Shown: positions 7,912 to 18,328 of the stretch, piece after piece | How positions within the stretch are numbered: position 1 is the first letter of the stretch | How the letters are laid out: every line of letters starts with the position of its first letter | NCBI GenBank assembly: GCA_003104995.1 | Contig: PQAO01000026.1 | Coordinates: 186,001 to 250,000, forward strand | DNA length: 64,000 nt | Direction of reading: 5' to 3' | DNA from: Dehalococcoidia bacterium | GTDB lineage: Bacteria > Chloroflexota > Dehalococcoidia > Tepidiformales > Tepidiformaceae | Position numbers and translations under genes: made by a program | Notes under the pieces: model-generated | What the model saw: only the letters and a program-made list of their open reading frames with translations | Told to the model about the DNA's origin: nothing | The model's database searches: none

Positions 7912-9655
7912 TGGACCGCTGGCCGTCGAGGCTGCATCGGCGGCGTTTGTTGATAGCCTTGTCGCTCACGGCGTCGCGCATGTGTGCATCACGCCCGGTT
8001 CGCGATCGACTCCGCTGACGATCGCGTTCGCGATGCAGCCAGCAATCCGCCCGTGGCTGCACCTGGACGAACGTGCATCGGCCTTCTTCGCGCTGGGGCT
8101 GGCGAAGGCGACGGGCCGGCCGGTAGCGCTGGTCTGCACGTCGGGGACCGCGGCGGCGAACTACTACCCGGCGGTCACCGAGGCGCACCTCTCGGGCGTC
8201 CCGCTGATTGTCTGCACGACCGACCGCCCGCCGCGGCTGCGCGACGTGGGCGCGGAACAGACGATGCCACAGGCCGGGATGTTCGGGACCACGACGCGGT
8301 TCGCGCAGGACCTTCCAACGCCACACGGCGCGGCCTTCGAGCCAGGCTTCTTCGCGACCGTCGCGTTGCGGGCCGTGCGCGAGTCGCTCGGCCCGTACCC
8401 GGGGCCTGTGCACCTGAACTTTCCCTTCGAAGAACCGCTGATCGGCCCGGGCGCGAGCCAGCAACGTCCGGCGCCCGTCACCCGCACGGTTGATTCCGGG
8501 ACACCGGCCCCGCTCGCCGCCGACATCCAGGCTGCTGTGGGCGTGCTGAAGGGCGCCCGTCGCCCGCTCATCGTCGCCGGGCCGGAAGTATCAGCTGCTG
8601 CCGTTGCGCCGATCGCAGCGCTCGCCGCCGCCCTCGGCGCTCCACTGCTGGCCGACCCGCTGAGCGGCCTTCGGGTTGGCAGTCACGATCGGTCGCACGT
8701 GATGGCGTCGTACGACGCCGTGCTGCGCGATCGGCGAGCTGCCGGGGACTGCGAGCCCGACGTAGTGGTGCGGTTCGGTGGCAGGCCCACCTCGAAAGCG
8801 CTGAATGGACTGCTGGATGATGCGAGAGCTGTGCACATCCTTTGCGAACCGTGGGGTTCGTGGCGGGTCGGTTCGGTGGCGATGGACCAGGTGCTCCCCG
8901 GCGATCCGGCGGTCAGTGCCGCGGCGCTTGCGAGCGCGTTGCCCGACCGGCCCGGCGCTGATGCTGGCTGGCTCGATGCGTGGAAGGCAAGAGATGCCGC
9001 CGCGCAGGCCGCGATGCGGCACTCCGCGCTTCAGCCCGGACCGCTATTCGAAGGACGGGTCTTCATCGAACTGCAGGAGGCCCTCCCCGCCGGGGCAACC
9101 GTGGTGGCCGGTAACAGCATGCCCGTGCGTGACCTGGACTCGTTCACGGTCTCGGACGCGAAACCGTTGCGGTTCATTTCGAACCGCGGGGCAAACGGCA
9201 TCGACGGCGTGAACTCGACGGCGCTCGGCGTCGCGGCGGCGGGGGGCGGGCCTACCGTCCTGGTGATCGGCGATCTCTCCTTCTACCACGACCTGACCGG
9301 GCTCTGGGCAGCGAAGCGGCACCAACTCGACCTGACCGTCATCCTCATCAACAACAACGGCGGCGGCATCTTCCATTACCTGCCCCAGGCCGCTCATGAG
9401 GACATCTTCGAGACCTGGTTCGGGACGCCCGGCGACATCGAGTTCGAACACGCGGTACGGCTCTTCGGGGGCGAGTACGAACGGATCGACAGCTGGGACG
9501 CACTCCAGGCGGCGCTGGCGCGGAATGCAAAAGGTCTGCGCGTCCTCGAACTGCGGACAGACCGGGTCGCCAACACCGCATGGCACCGCGCCGCGTGGCA
9601 GCGGGCGGCATCGGCGGCGTGGGACGAAGCCGGGGTCGCGCATGCCACGGTATGA
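7901..9655 (+). CDS. menD: SEPHCHC synthase MenD
   Basis: The protein has 584 residues and is a thiamine-diphosphate enzyme that joins isochorismate and 2-oxoglutarate. The N-terminal Pyr domain has the TPGSRSTPLT and LDERASAFFALGLAKATGRP signatures. The C-terminal PP domain has GDLSFYHD and, about 30 residues on, NNNGGGIF for Mg-ThDP. ATG 7901 lies inside the menF 3' end and the stop overlaps the menH start, so translation is probably coupled. Confidence 0.95.
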   Translation: MASDGPLAVEAASAAFVDSLVAHGVAHVCITPGSRSTPLTIAFAMQPAIRPWLHLDERASAFFALGLAKATGRPVALVCTSGTAAANYYPAVTEAHLSGVPLIVCTTDRPPRLRDVGAEQTMPQAGMFGTTTRFAQDLPTPHGAAFEPGFFATVALRAVRESLGPYPGPVHLNFPFEEPLIGPGASQQRPAPVTRTVDSGTPAPLAADIQAAVGVLKGARRPLIVAGPEVSAAAVAPIAALAAALGAPLLADPLSGLRVGSHDRSHVMASYDAVLRDRRAAGDCEPDVVVRFGGRPTSKALNGLLDDARAVHILCEPWGSWRVGSVAMDQVLPGDPAVSAAALASALPDRPGADAGWLDAWKARDAAAQAAMRHSALQPGPLFEGRVFIELQEALPAGATVVAGNSMPVRDLDSFTVSDAKPLRFISNRGANGIDGVNSTALGVAAAGGGPTVLVIGDLSFYHDLTGLWAAKRHQLDLTVILINNNGGGIFHYLPQAAHEDIFETWFGTPGDIEFEHAVRLFGGEYERIDSWDALQAALARNAKGLRVLELRTDRVANTAWHRAAWQRAASAAWDEAGVAHATV

Positions 9656-10472
9656 GGTCGCTCCCGGCATTTCACTCAACGTCGAGGTCTCGGGAAGCGG
9701 GCCGGCGATCGTATTGCTGCACGGCTTCACCGGGTCAGCCACCGGGTGGGGTCGTTTCGGCGAGCGGCTGCGCGAACGCCTGACCACGGTCGCGGTCGAC
9801 ATCGTTGGGCACGGCCAGTCGGACAAGCCCCAAGAGATAGACCACTACCGGATGCCGCGGGTCGTTGCGGACATCGTGACCGCCGTGCGGATGGCCGGGT
9901 TCGAGCGCTGCGCCTGGCTGGGGTATTCGATGGGCGGCCGGACGGCGCTGCACGTCGCCGCGGCGTTCCCGGGAGCGGTCGAGCGGCTCGTGCTCATCGG
10001 CGCTTCGGCCGGCATCGCCGAGGCGGACGGCCGGACCGCGCGCGTTGCCGACGACGCGCGGCTGGCGCAGCGCATCATCGATGAAGGCGTGTCCGCTTTC
10101 GTCGATTACTGGGAGTCCATTCCGCTGTTTGCGTCGCAGCGGCGCCTCCCGGAGGAGACACGGGCCGCCGTCCGGGCGGGGCGCCTCCGGTGCGACCCGG
10201 CAGGGCTGGCGAACAGCCTCCGGGGGATGGGGACCGGCGCGCAGGAACCGTTGCACGGGCGGCTGAGTGAGGTGGCAATGCCGGTCCTCGCGATGGCGGG
10301 AGAGCTGGACACGAGGTATACCGAACTCGCCCATGAATTGGCCGCGGCGATTCCCTGCGGCCGGGCCGCGGTCGTCCCGAACGCCGGGCATGCGGCACAT
10401 ATCGAGAACCCCGAATGGTGCGCCGCCCAGGCGGCAGCATTCGTTCTGAACGCGGAAGGAGACCACAGATGA
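9642..10472 (+). CDS. menH: SHCHC synthase MenH (alpha/beta hydrolase)
   Basis: The protein has 276 residues and an alpha/beta-hydrolase fold: oxyanion loop LLHGFTGSA, nucleophile elbow GYSMGG, and catalytic histidine in [14 protein letters not shown]. In the men operon it most likely eliminates pyruvate from SEPHCHC. ATG 9642 is used because it begins the recognisable domain and overlaps the menD stop by 14 bp. The TGA stop overlaps the menB start (ATGA). Confidence 0.9.
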   Translation: MPRYEVAPGISLNVEVSGSGPAIVLLHGFTGSATGWGRFGERLRERLTTVAVDIVGHGQSDKPQEIDHYRMPRVVADIVTAVRMAGFERCAWLGYSMGGRTALHVAAAFPGAVERLVLIGASAGIAEADGRTARVADDARLAQRIIDEGVSAFVDYWESIPLFASQRRLPEETRAAVRAGRLRCDPAGLANSLRGMGTGAQEPLHGRLSEVAMPVLAMAGELDTRYTELAHELAAAIPCGRAAVVPNAGHAAHIENPEWCAAQAAAFVLNAEGDHR

Positions 10473-11299
10473 CGGCGATTGAATGGCAGGCTGCTGGAAC
10501 TTATGACGACATCATCTACCAGAAGGCGGAGGGGATCGCCCGGATCAGCATCAACCGGCCGGAAGTTCACAACGCCTTCCGCCCGAAGACGATCTTCGAG
10601 ATGATCGAGGCCTTCAGGAATGCGAACGAGGACTCGACCATCGGGGTCGTCCTCTTCACCGGCGAGGGTGGCCGCGCGTTTTGCTCCGGCGGCGATCAGC
10701 GCATCCGCGGTCACGGCGGCTACGTTGGCGAAGACAACATCACCCGCCTGAACGTCATCGACCTCCACAAGCTCATTCGCTCGATGCCCAAGCCGGTGGT
10801 CGCGCTGGTCGCCGGATATGCGGTGGGGGGCGGGCACGTCCTGCACGTCATCTGTGACCTCACGATCGCCGCGGAGAACGCCCGCTTCGGGCAGACGGGC
10901 CCACGCGTGGGCAGCTTCGACGGCGGTTTCGGCGCCGCCCAGCTGGCGCGCATCGTCGGGCAAAAGAAGGCGCGGGAGATCTGGTATCTCTGCCGCCAGT
11001 ACGATGCGCGCGAGGCCGAGGCGATGGGACTGGTCAACAAGGTGGTCCCCCTCGACCAGCTTGAGGCGGAGGGTGTGCAGTGGGCGCGGGAGATGCTCCA
11101 GCACAGCCCGATCGCCTTGCGCATGATGAAGTCGTCCTTCAACGCCGAACTCGACGGCCTCTCCGGCCTGACGGAGCTCGCCCACAACGCAAACATGCTG
11201 TTTTACATGACCGACGAAGCAAAGGAAGGCCGGGATGCGTTCCTCGAAAAGCGCCCCTCGCGCTACAGCGACCCCTCGGCGTTCCCCCGAACTCCCTGA
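10469..11299 (+). CDS. menB: 1,4-dihydroxy-2-naphthoyl-CoA synthase MenB
   Basis: The protein has 276 residues and belongs to the crotonase family. MenB-specific signatures are [41 protein letters not shown] and [16 protein letters not shown], which separate it from general enoyl-CoA hydratases. It closes the second naphthoate ring. ATG 10469 is preceded by GGAAGGAG at 10454-10461 and overlaps the menH stop. Confidence 0.96.
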   Translation: MTAIEWQAAGTYDDIIYQKAEGIARISINRPEVHNAFRPKTIFEMIEAFRNANEDSTIGVVLFTGEGGRAFCSGGDQRIRGHGGYVGEDNITRLNVIDLHKLIRSMPKPVVALVAGYAVGGGHVLHVICDLTIAAENARFGQTGPRVGSFDGGFGAAQLARIVGQKKAREIWYLCRQYDAREAEAMGLVNKVVPLDQLEAEGVQWAREMLQHSPIALRMMKSSFNAELDGLSGLTELAHNANMLFYMTDEAKEGRDAFLEKRPSRYSDPSAFPRTP

Positions 11300-11300
11300 A

Positions 11301-12458
11301 GTGGCGGGCACCCGCGTGGTGCGCTTGCGCTGGCGCCGCGTGGCCGTGCCGCTCAGGGTCACGGTAACGAATGCGCATGCGGCCTATCGGGTGCGCGAGA
11401 GCGTGCTCATCGAGGTCGAGACGGCCGGGGGGCAGCGCGGCATCGGTGAGGCGTCGCTGCCCGCAGGCGCATCGTTCAATGCATACGCCCGGGAGATCGA
11501 AGCGTTCCTGAGGGCAGCCGCCATGGCAGTGATCGGGCGTGGAGCCTCCGACGGCCTCGCGCGCCTGCAGCTTCCTGCGTTCGTCCCCGGTGAATGGTCC
11601 GGCGCGACGGTCTGCGGTGTCGAGACGGCACTTGCCGACCTCGCCGCTGTGATGGCGGGACTGCCTCTGTACCGGTGGCTGGCGAAAGAGGCGTCTATTC
11701 CGCTGGCAGCGGCCTTTTCGGAGATCGACGTCAATGGATTGGTCGACCTGACTGACCCCACTGCCGCCGCGGAAGGTGCGGTCGCGCTCGTTCGAGACGG
11801 CTTTCGCACCATCAAGCTCAAGGTTGGCGGCAGTCCGGAACGCTCAATCGCGACCGTGGCTGCAGTCAGGGCGGCGGTCGGGCCAGATGTGGTGTTGCGC
11901 TGTGACGCGAACCGCTCCTGGGGGCGCACCGAGGCGGAGGCCTTCGTCTCAGGATGCGCGCCATACGGCGTTGCGCTTTGCGAGGAGCCGCTCGGAGAGC
12001 CCGGGCCGGACTACGGCGCGCTGGCCGAACTGCGTGCTGCTTCGCCGGTGCCCCTGGCGGTGGATGAGTCGACCCGGACACTGGAAGAGCTCGAACGGGT
12101 GATCGCCGCCGGCGCCGCGGATGCGCTGGTGGTAAAGCCGATGGCATCGGGCCTCACGGAGAGCGTGGCGATGGTGTGCCGGGCGCGGGACGCCGGGCTG
12201 CCGGCCATCGTCACCACGACCTTCGACCTGGCTCCCGGCACGTCGGCCGCGATGCACCTCGCCGCGCTCGTTGGCTCGCCCGGGCCCGCCTGCGGGCTGG
12301 GGACTGCCGGCCTCGTGGAGGACCTGCTCGGGCACGGGGTCCCCGATGTCCGCCGGGGCTCGATAACGCTGCCCGAAACGCCTGGCCTTGGGATCGAGTT
12401 CGACTACGAGGCGATCGAGCGGTATGCCGCTGGACCGTGGGAGGAAGCGGCGTCGTGA
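11301..12458 (+). CDS. menC: o-succinylbenzoate synthase MenC (enolase superfamily)
   Basis: About 385 residues. Enolase-superfamily catalytic parts are in order: TIKLKVGG (the KxK lysines), LRCDANRSWG, CEEPLGEP and AVDESTRTLEE for the metal ligands, and the opposite lysine in LVVKPMASG. It dehydrates SHCHC to o-succinylbenzoate. GTG 11301 lies just after the menB stop and is preferred; an ATG at 11235 would overlap menB by 65 bp. The stop overlaps the menE GTG (GTGA). Confidence 0.9.
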   Translation: MAGTRVVRLRWRRVAVPLRVTVTNAHAAYRVRESVLIEVETAGGQRGIGEASLPAGASFNAYAREIEAFLRAAAMAVIGRGASDGLARLQLPAFVPGEWSGATVCGVETALADLAAVMAGLPLYRWLAKEASIPLAAAFSEIDVNGLVDLTDPTAAAEGAVALVRDGFRTIKLKVGGSPERSIATVAAVRAAVGPDVVLRCDANRSWGRTEAEAFVSGCAPYGVALCEEPLGEPGPDYGALAELRAASPVPLAVDESTRTLEELERVIAAGAADALVVKPMASGLTESVAMVCRARDAGLPAIVTTTFDLAPGTSAAMHLAALVGSPGPACGLGTAGLVEDLLGHGVPDVRRGSITLPETPGLGIEFDYEAIERYAAGPWEEAAS

Positions 12459-13918
12459 GCGAGACGATGCTCGATTGGCTGGCCCACCGCGCGGGCGTGA
12501 TGCCGGGGGTGATCGCGCTCGTGGATGACCAGGGCGAACATACGTACGCCGAGCTCGACCAGCGGGTCGACCGGTGTGCGGGGGTGCTCTGGGCGGCCGG
12601 CGTGAAGCCGGGCGACCGGGTCGCGATGCTCGCGTGGAACGCTCCGGAAGTGGTGGAGCTGGTCCACGCCGTTTCAAGGCTCGGGGCCATCCTGGTGCCG
12701 CTGAATGCGCGGTTGCGTGTGGAGGAGCTGGCGTTCCAGCTTCGCGACGCCGAGGTAGCTCTCCTGGTGTGTGACGCCCCGCTTGCCGAAACCGGGGCCG
12801 CCGCCGCGCGGGAGGCCGGGGTTCCACCCCCGCGGGTCTTCCCGCTGGACGAGCGCGCGGACAGTGCGTTCCCTCGCGTTGAGGCGCACGCCAGCGGCGA
12901 TCCGCTGTGCATTATGTACACCTCGGGGACGACCGGTCTGCCAAAGGGCGTCGTCCTGACCTACGGGAACATGCTTGCGAGCGCCGCAGGGTCGGCGTTC
13001 AACCTTGGCGTACTGCCGGGGGACCGCTGGCTGGCGGTGCTCCCGCTGTTCCACGTCGGGGGCCTTTCGATCGTCATCCGGAGCGTCCTCTACGGCACCG
13101 GGATGGTGCTCCACCGCCAGTTCAGCGAACGCGCCCTGAGCGCGTCACTGCGTCGCGACCGTGTTACCCACGTCTCGGTGGTTGCGACGATGCTGCAGCG
13201 CCTGCTCGATGTGGATGCGGAGCCATGCGCATCGCAGGTGCGCGTGGTGCTCGTTGGCGGAGGCCCGGTGCCGGAAGCCCTTCTCGAACGGGCGGCGGCG
13301 CTGGCCTACCCGGTGGTGCAGACCTATGGGCTCACCGAGACCGCGAGCCAGGTCGCGACGCTCGCACCGGCGGACGCCATCGCGCGGCTCGGCTCGGCGG
13401 GCAAGCCGCTGGTGACGACGCGCCTCCGGGTTGACGCGCCGCCCGGCGAGCCCGGAGAGATCCTGGTCTCGGGGCCGGTCGTCACGCCAGGATATTTCCG
13501 CCGGCCAGAGGCAACGGCGGCGGCGATCCGCGATGGCTGGCTCCACACGGGGGACATCGGGCGGCTCGACGACGATGGTTACCTGTACGTACTCGACCGG
13601 CGCGACGACCTCATCGTCAGCGGGGGCGAGAACGTGTACCCCGCCGAGATCGAGGCGTTGCTGCTTCGGCACCCCACCGTGCGCCAGGCCGCGGTCGTGG
13701 GGCTCCCGGACCCGGCCTGGGGCCAGCTGGTGGCGGCGGCGATTGTGGCGGACGACGGCGCGGCACCCGAGGAGATCCGGTTGTGGATGCAGGAGCGGCT
13801 CGCCGGGTTCAAGGTGCCCTCGCGGATCGAGCGGGTAGAGGCACTGCCGATGACGGCCAGTGGCAAGGTGCAGCGCCGGCTCGTGCGGGAGATGCTCGCC
13901 GGCGGGAACTACCTCTGA
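12455..13918 (+). CDS. menE: o-succinylbenzoate-CoA ligase MenE
   Basis: The protein has 487 residues and is an ANL-superfamily adenylating enzyme. The P-loop MYTSGTTGLPKG, A5 motif YGLTETASQ, A7 GWLHTGDIG, hinge motif NVYPAEIE and the catalytic lysine in TASGKVQRR are all present. It makes OSB-CoA for MenB. GTG 12455 overlaps the menC stop. It is the last gene of the men operon and its 3' end faces the convergent P-type ATPase gene 20 bp away. menA and menG are not in the window. Confidence 0.92.
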   Translation: MSETMLDWLAHRAGVMPGVIALVDDQGEHTYAELDQRVDRCAGVLWAAGVKPGDRVAMLAWNAPEVVELVHAVSRLGAILVPLNARLRVEELAFQLRDAEVALLVCDAPLAETGAAAAREAGVPPPRVFPLDERADSAFPRVEAHASGDPLCIMYTSGTTGLPKGVVLTYGNMLASAAGSAFNLGVLPGDRWLAVLPLFHVGGLSIVIRSVLYGTGMVLHRQFSERALSASLRRDRVTHVSVVATMLQRLLDVDAEPCASQVRVVLVGGGPVPEALLERAAALAYPVVQTYGLTETASQVATLAPADAIARLGSAGKPLVTTRLRVDAPPGEPGEILVSGPVVTPGYFRRPEATAAAIRDGWLHTGDIGRLDDDGYLYVLDRRDDLIVSGGENVYPAEIEALLLRHPTVRQAAVVGLPDPAWGQLVAAAIVADDGAAPEEIRLWMQERLAGFKVPSRIERVEALPMTASGKVQRRLVREMLAGGNYL

Positions 13919-13938
13919 CAGTTCGGAGGCGGGCAGGG

Positions 13939-16752
13939 TTACCTCCGTGCGCGGCGCCATCGCAGCACAATCTTGCGCGCCTCGTCGGCCCAGAGGACGA
14001 CGCTTGCGAGCGCTCCACAGATCACCCAGTCGGCCAGTGAGAGCGCCGAAGTCCTGAATGCCTCCTGAAGGAACGGCACGTGCACAACGGCCACCTGGAG
14101 GAGCACTGAAACGGCAATCGCGAGCCAGAGCAAACGGTTCGTGAACATGCGGTTGAAGGCGCTCGTGAGGTCGCTGCGGGCGTTGAAGCAGTTGAAGAGC
14201 TGTGCCAGGACGAGGGTGGTGAACGCCATCGTCCTGGCCTCCTCGATGTCCCCACTCCCCCCGATGATTCCTCCGGGGAGACGCAGGTCCAGGGCCAGCA
14301 ACGTCACGATGGCCATCACCGCGCCGATGAACATGATGCCCCGCTGCATCTCTGCGTCGATGACACGGTCGGTCAGCCGCCGGGGAGGGTATTTCATGAC
14401 GTCGTCGGCCGGTGGATCGACACCCAGCGCCAGGGCCGGTGCGGTATCGGTGAGAAGGTTAATCCACAGGATCTGGGTCGCGAGAAGCGGTACGGCCACG
14501 GCCTCACCAGTCTTGTCCAGGCCAAGCATGCGGGCAGCAACGACGCCGAGGAACATGGTGAGCACCTCACCGGCGTTCGATGAGAGCAAGAACCGAAGGA
14601 ATGTGCGGATGTTCGCGAAGATGGCGCGGCCTTCGCGGACGGCCACCACGATCGTCGCGAAGTTGTCGTCCGCCAGGATCATATCCGCCGCTTCGCGGGT
14701 GACGTCGGTACCGGTAACGCCCATGGCAATACCGATGTCGGCAGCCCTGAGGGCCGGCGCGTCGTTCACGCCGTCACCCGTCATGGCGACCACATTCCCT
14801 TCCGCCTGGAGGGCATCCACGATTCGGAGCTTGTGCTCTGGCGCGACCCGAGCGTAAACAGCGACATCGCGAACGGTCTCGCGCAGAGCGGCGTCGTCAA
14901 GGCTCTGGATATCCGTGCCGCTGACGACGCGGGACCCCTCGGGCGCCAACCCGAGGTCGCCGGCGATTCGCAACGCCGTGCCGGGATGGTCGCCGGTGAT
15001 CATCAAGACGCGAATGCCCGCGCGATGGGCCTCGCTGATGGCATCGCGAGCCTCGGGGCGCGGTGGATCGATGATGCCGACGACACCGAGGTAGGTGAGG
15101 CTGTGCTCGAGCGACTCGATCGCCTGGAACGCACCCTCGGAGATCGCCTCCGGGTGAGTTTGAGGTAGCTCGCGATAGGCGACGGCGAGCGGACGGAGGG
15201 CCTGGCTGGCGAGCGATTCGACGCTCTCGATGACCTCCTTGCGCCGGGCGTCCGTGAGGGTGCGGACCTCGCCAGCCACTCGCTCGGCAGTGCAGCGCTC
15301 GAGGAGCACACTCGGCGCGCCCTTGGTGAAGATCACCAGCTTCCCAGCGCGCTCGGCATCTGCCTCGAGGGTGCTCATGAGCTTGCGCTCGGAAGTGAAC
15401 GGAGCCTCGGCGACCCGGACGAAGCGCGCATCCATCCGGTCCGAGATCCCCAGCTTCGCTTCCGCCACGAGGAAGGCCGCATCGGTCGGGTCACCTTGCA
15501 CGGTCCACTGGCCATCGACCTCCCGAAGGACGGCATCGTTTGCGAGGCTGCCACCCCCGAGCACGGCGAGTACTTCCTCGCGCAACCGGTGGTCGTCGCC
15601 GATGCTCCCAAGTGGCCGGCCATCGACCAGGGCTTCGCCTTCGGGACAGTACCCGGTGCCGGTCAGCGTCACGGAGCCGGAGCCCGTCATGACCGTAACC
15701 ACGGTCATTTCGTTCCTCGTGAGCGTGCCGGTCTTATCGGAGCAGATGACCGAGGCCGAGCCGAGCGCCTCGACCGACGATAGCTTCCTCACGATTGCCC
15801 GCTCACGGGCCATGCGCTGAACTCCGAGGGCGAGGACCACTGAGAGCACGGCTGGGAGCCCCTCCGGCACCGCTGCAACCGCCAGGGACACACCAACCAG
15901 TAACACGTCCACAAGGTCACTGGCCGTCTGAATGTCCGCGGTCAGGAGAATGCCGCCGACCACCACAACGGCGATGGCAATGACGGCCAAACCAAGGACA
16001 CGTCCAATGAGACGGACCTCTCGCTGCAGCGGAGTGGGCTCCTCGCCGGTCCGTGCGAGCAGGCGCGCGATGCTCCCCATTTCGGTATGCATACCGGCGT
16101 GCGTGACCAATGCTCGCCCGCGCCCGCTTGTGACTGCGGTGCCCGCGAAGACCATGTTGAGCCGATCGCCGAGGCTCGCCGGCCGGTCAATCGGGGCCGG
16201 GTCCTTCAGGACAGGTTCGCTTTCGCCCGTGAGCGCGGCCTCCGCAACCTTGAGCGATGCAGCCTCGATGAGGCGGGCATCGGCGGCAACAGCGTCGCCC
16301 TCGGCGAGGAGCAGCACATCGCCGGGGACGACCCCGGTGGCCATGATCGAGCGGGCCGTCCCGTCCCGCACCACGGTCGCCGTAGGGGCAGCCATGCGCT
16401 GCAAGGCGGCTACCGCCTGCTCCGCGCGCGCCTCCTGGAGGTAACCCAGGATGGCATTCGCGATGATGATCAAACCGATGACGATGGCTTCGAACGGAAC
16501 ACCTTCGGCCCCGTCCAGAAGCCACGCCGCGAACGATACCGCCACCGCGCCGATGAGCAGGTAGATGAGCGGGTCCCGGAACTGCTGAACGAACTTTCGC
16601 CAGGCCGGCGCGGGAGGCGCGGCATCGAGCGCGTTTGGTCCAGATTGTTTGAGCCGTTCGGCGGCCACCTCGCTGGTCAAGCCCAAGCGGATGTCGCTCT
16701 GGAGCGACTCTGCGACGGCGAGCGCATCGACGCGCCACGGCTCTCGCTGCAT
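13939..16752 (-). CDS. P-type ATPase, Ca2+/cation-transporting (P2A-like)
   Basis: The protein has 937 residues. In order it has a cation-ATPase N-terminal domain, the actuator motif LTGES, the M4 motif AAVPEGLPAVL, the phosphorylation site SDKTGTLT, and the hinge GDGVNDAPAL. Then come M5/M6 with INLLTDTAPALALG and a C-terminal cation-ATPase block. PEGLP and the N..TD motif point to SERCA-like Ca2+ export, although the residue after TD is Thr rather than Gly, so ion specificity is not certain. Confidence 0.88.
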   Translation of the reverse strand: MQREPWRVDALAVAESLQSDIRLGLTSEVAAERLKQSGPNALDAAPPAPAWRKFVQQFRDPLIYLLIGAVAVSFAAWLLDGAEGVPFEAIVIGLIIIANAILGYLQEARAEQAVAALQRMAAPTATVVRDGTARSIMATGVVPGDVLLLAEGDAVAADARLIEAASLKVAEAALTGESEPVLKDPAPIDRPASLGDRLNMVFAGTAVTSGRGRALVTHAGMHTEMGSIARLLARTGEEPTPLQREVRLIGRVLGLAVIAIAVVVVGGILLTADIQTASDLVDVLLVGVSLAVAAVPEGLPAVLSVVLALGVQRMARERAIVRKLSSVEALGSASVICSDKTGTLTRNEMTVVTVMTGSGSVTLTGTGYCPEGEALVDGRPLGSIGDDHRLREEVLAVLGGGSLANDAVLREVDGQWTVQGDPTDAAFLVAEAKLGISDRMDARFVRVAEAPFTSERKLMSTLEADAERAGKLVIFTKGAPSVLLERCTAERVAGEVRTLTDARRKEVIESVESLASQALRPLAVAYRELPQTHPEAISEGAFQAIESLEHSLTYLGVVGIIDPPRPEARDAISEAHRAGIRVLMITGDHPGTALRIAGDLGLAPEGSRVVSGTDIQSLDDAALRETVRDVAVYARVAPEHKLRIVDALQAEGNVVAMTGDGVNDAPALRAADIGIAMGVTGTDVTREAADMILADDNFATIVVAVREGRAIFANIRTFLRFLLSSNAGEVLTMFLGVVAARMLGLDKTGEAVAVPLLATQILWINLLTDTAPALALGVDPPADDVMKYPPRRLTDRVIDAEMQRGIMFIGAVMAIVTLLALDLRLPGGIIGGSGDIEEARTMAFTTLVLAQLFNCFNARSDLTSAFNRMFTNRLLWLAIAVSVLLQVAVVHVPFLQEAFRTSALSLADWVICGALASVVLWADEARKIVLRWRRARR

Positions 16753-16792
16753 CTGTCCGGTGCTCCTTGCGTGCGAACCCGCCGCCCGCGCG

Positions 16793-17065
16793 TCACTTTA
16801 CCCCGAACGGGACCCGGGCTGTGCTGTAGAGCCTGGTAAGCGACGGGCTGGAGAGCTGGCCCGGACGGTCGCCATCGTAACCGGCCTTCAGCCGAGGGCG
16901 CGCGAACTCATGGGCGAGCCACGCGTTGAGGTGCGCCGGGCGGACCGCGGCGAGCTCCTCGACGCCTTCACGCTCGATGGCGGGGACGAGGCTACCGAGG
17001 ATGGCGGACGTGTAGAGCGCGCGGTCTTCGGGGAGTAGCTGTAGTAGTGGCGGGCCACTCTTCAG
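16793..17065 (-). pseudogene. 3' remnant of an unknown gene, 5' end lost
   Basis: A 90-codon open frame reads as convincing protein (LLPEDRALYTSAILG, AHLNAWLAHEFARPRLKAGY, RLYSTARVPFGVK) and ends at 16793. It has no start codon before the in-frame stop at 17066-17068. The loss of its 5' part right beside the transposase remnant suggests truncation by insertion or recombination. The family is not recognised. Confidence 0.5.
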
Positions 17066-17183
17066 CTATGTCACGTAGCGTGCAGCCCCAGCGGGCTGGA
17101 AGCGGTCGTGGTTGGAGACCAGGAGTCGGCCGGTTTAACGGGAAGGGGATCGACGATAAGGAGAGGGTGAATGATCATTAGTC

Positions 17184-17876
17184 ATGCGCCCTTACCGCGA
17201 GTACACCCCCGACCAGGCCTTTCTGCTTCCGCCATCTTTGACTGAGCTGATCCCGGAGGGAGACCCGGTCTTCTTCCTGCGCGAAGTGATTCAGCGGCTC
17301 GACCTCGAGGCGTTCCACAAAGCCTACCGGTGCGAACGCGGACAGCCGCCCTATCACCCCGAGCTGGTGGTCGGGCTCTACCTCTACGGGGCGATGCGCC
17401 GCACCTACTCGTCGCGGCGCCTGGCCGAACTCCGCCAGCGGGACGTCGCCTGAATGTACCTGGCAGGCCGGGCGACCCCGGACTACCACACCGTTGGTGA
17501 GTTCCGGCAACGCTTCACGAACGAACTGAAGGGTCTCTTCCTCCAGGTCCTCGTGCTCTGCCGCGAGGCAGGCCTGGTCCGGCTCGGACACGTCAGCCTG
17601 GACGGGGCGAAGGTCCCCGCGAACCCTTCGAAGCACAAGGCGATGAGCTACGCGCGGATGCTCCAGCGGGAGCCGCTCCTCGCCGCCATTGCCGCGGCCG
17701 AGCTTGCCAAAGTGGCGGAGGAGGCGGGCACTTCACCGGTTCAACACATGAACTTCCCGGATCACACAGGAAGCTTCAGTGTCAGTCATTGCGGCACGGG
17801 TGGCCAGGTCATCCTCGCCGACGAGGTCCTGGCGCTGATCCGCGCGAAGCTCGGCGCCGGGGGCTACACGTGCTGA
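17184..17876 (+). pseudogene. Truncated IS1182-type (DUF772) transposase with in-frame stop
   Basis: The first 89 codons (MRPYREYTPDQAFLLPPSL, then YHPELVVGLYLYG and YSSRRLAELRQRD) match the N-terminus of IS1182-like transposases. A TGA at 17451-17453 interrupts the frame, which continues without shift (MYLAGRATPDYHTVGEFRQR, then HVSLDGAKVPANPSKHKAMSY). After about codon 185 the sequence no longer looks like a transposase, and the DDE catalytic C-terminal half is missing. The element is dead. No clear terminal inverted repeats were found. Confidence 0.8.
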
Positions 17877-17890
17877 GGAGTCCAGCAGCG

Positions 17891-18328
17891 ATGGCCATGA
17901 TAGCGCTGGCCGTTCTGGCTTCGCTCGGCTGTGACAAGAGCCCTGACGGTTACACCGTCGAGGAACTGAAGGCGCTGCCTGTTTCCTCTCTGGTGGTTCC
18001 CGACGGGGAAGTGATCCGGACAGTAGGCCATCCGGGAACGACCCTCGGGGGCCCTAACAGTACGTACATTACTATCGACGTTCGCAGCGACATGTCCGCT
18101 GAGGACGTGTTCGAGTTCTACCGTGTGGAACTCACCGGGCTCGGTTGGACATTCGAGAGAACCACCACCCAGAGGGGTCAGCTCCTGGAGGGCTCGGGAC
18201 GCGAGGGTGACTTCGGCGTTGGACTGCGCGTCTTGGACCGAGCAGCGGTTCAGGACGACTCAGATTGGGGGAGCCGCCGAACGGTATATCGGATCAGTGT
18301 CGTAGCCGCCGGGAGGAAGGGCGAATGA
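17891..18328 (+). CDS. Putative small lipoprotein, unknown function
   Basis: About 145 residues. The short hydrophobic start (MAMIALAVLASLGC) ends in a lipobox-like LGC cysteine; the -3 position is Ser, so the lipobox is weak. The remaining protein is a soluble alpha/beta domain (VIRTVGHPGTTLGG, VFEFYRVELTGLGWTFERTT) of the type seen in lipoproteins with 'difference to predicted value' folds. ATG 17891 has a GAGGAG at 17875-17880; GTG 17870 would give a longer, more basic n-region. It follows the transposase remnant. Confidence 0.55.
   Translation: MAMIALAVLASLGCDKSPDGYTVEELKALPVSSLVVPDGEVIRTVGHPGTTLGGPNSTYITIDVRSDMSAEDVFEFYRVELTGLGWTFERTTTQRGQLLEGSGREGDFGVGLRVLDRAAVQDDSDWGSRRTVYRISVVAAGRKGE

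Noticed and set aside
12176-12454. In-frame upstream extension of menE
   Set aside because: This stretch is the menC coding region read in another frame; the GTG at 12455 starts the true protein and overlaps the menC stop.
16649-17038. Plus-strand open frame after the P-type ATPase
   Set aside because: Low-quality sequence opposite the convincing minus-strand remnant; treated as a shadow.
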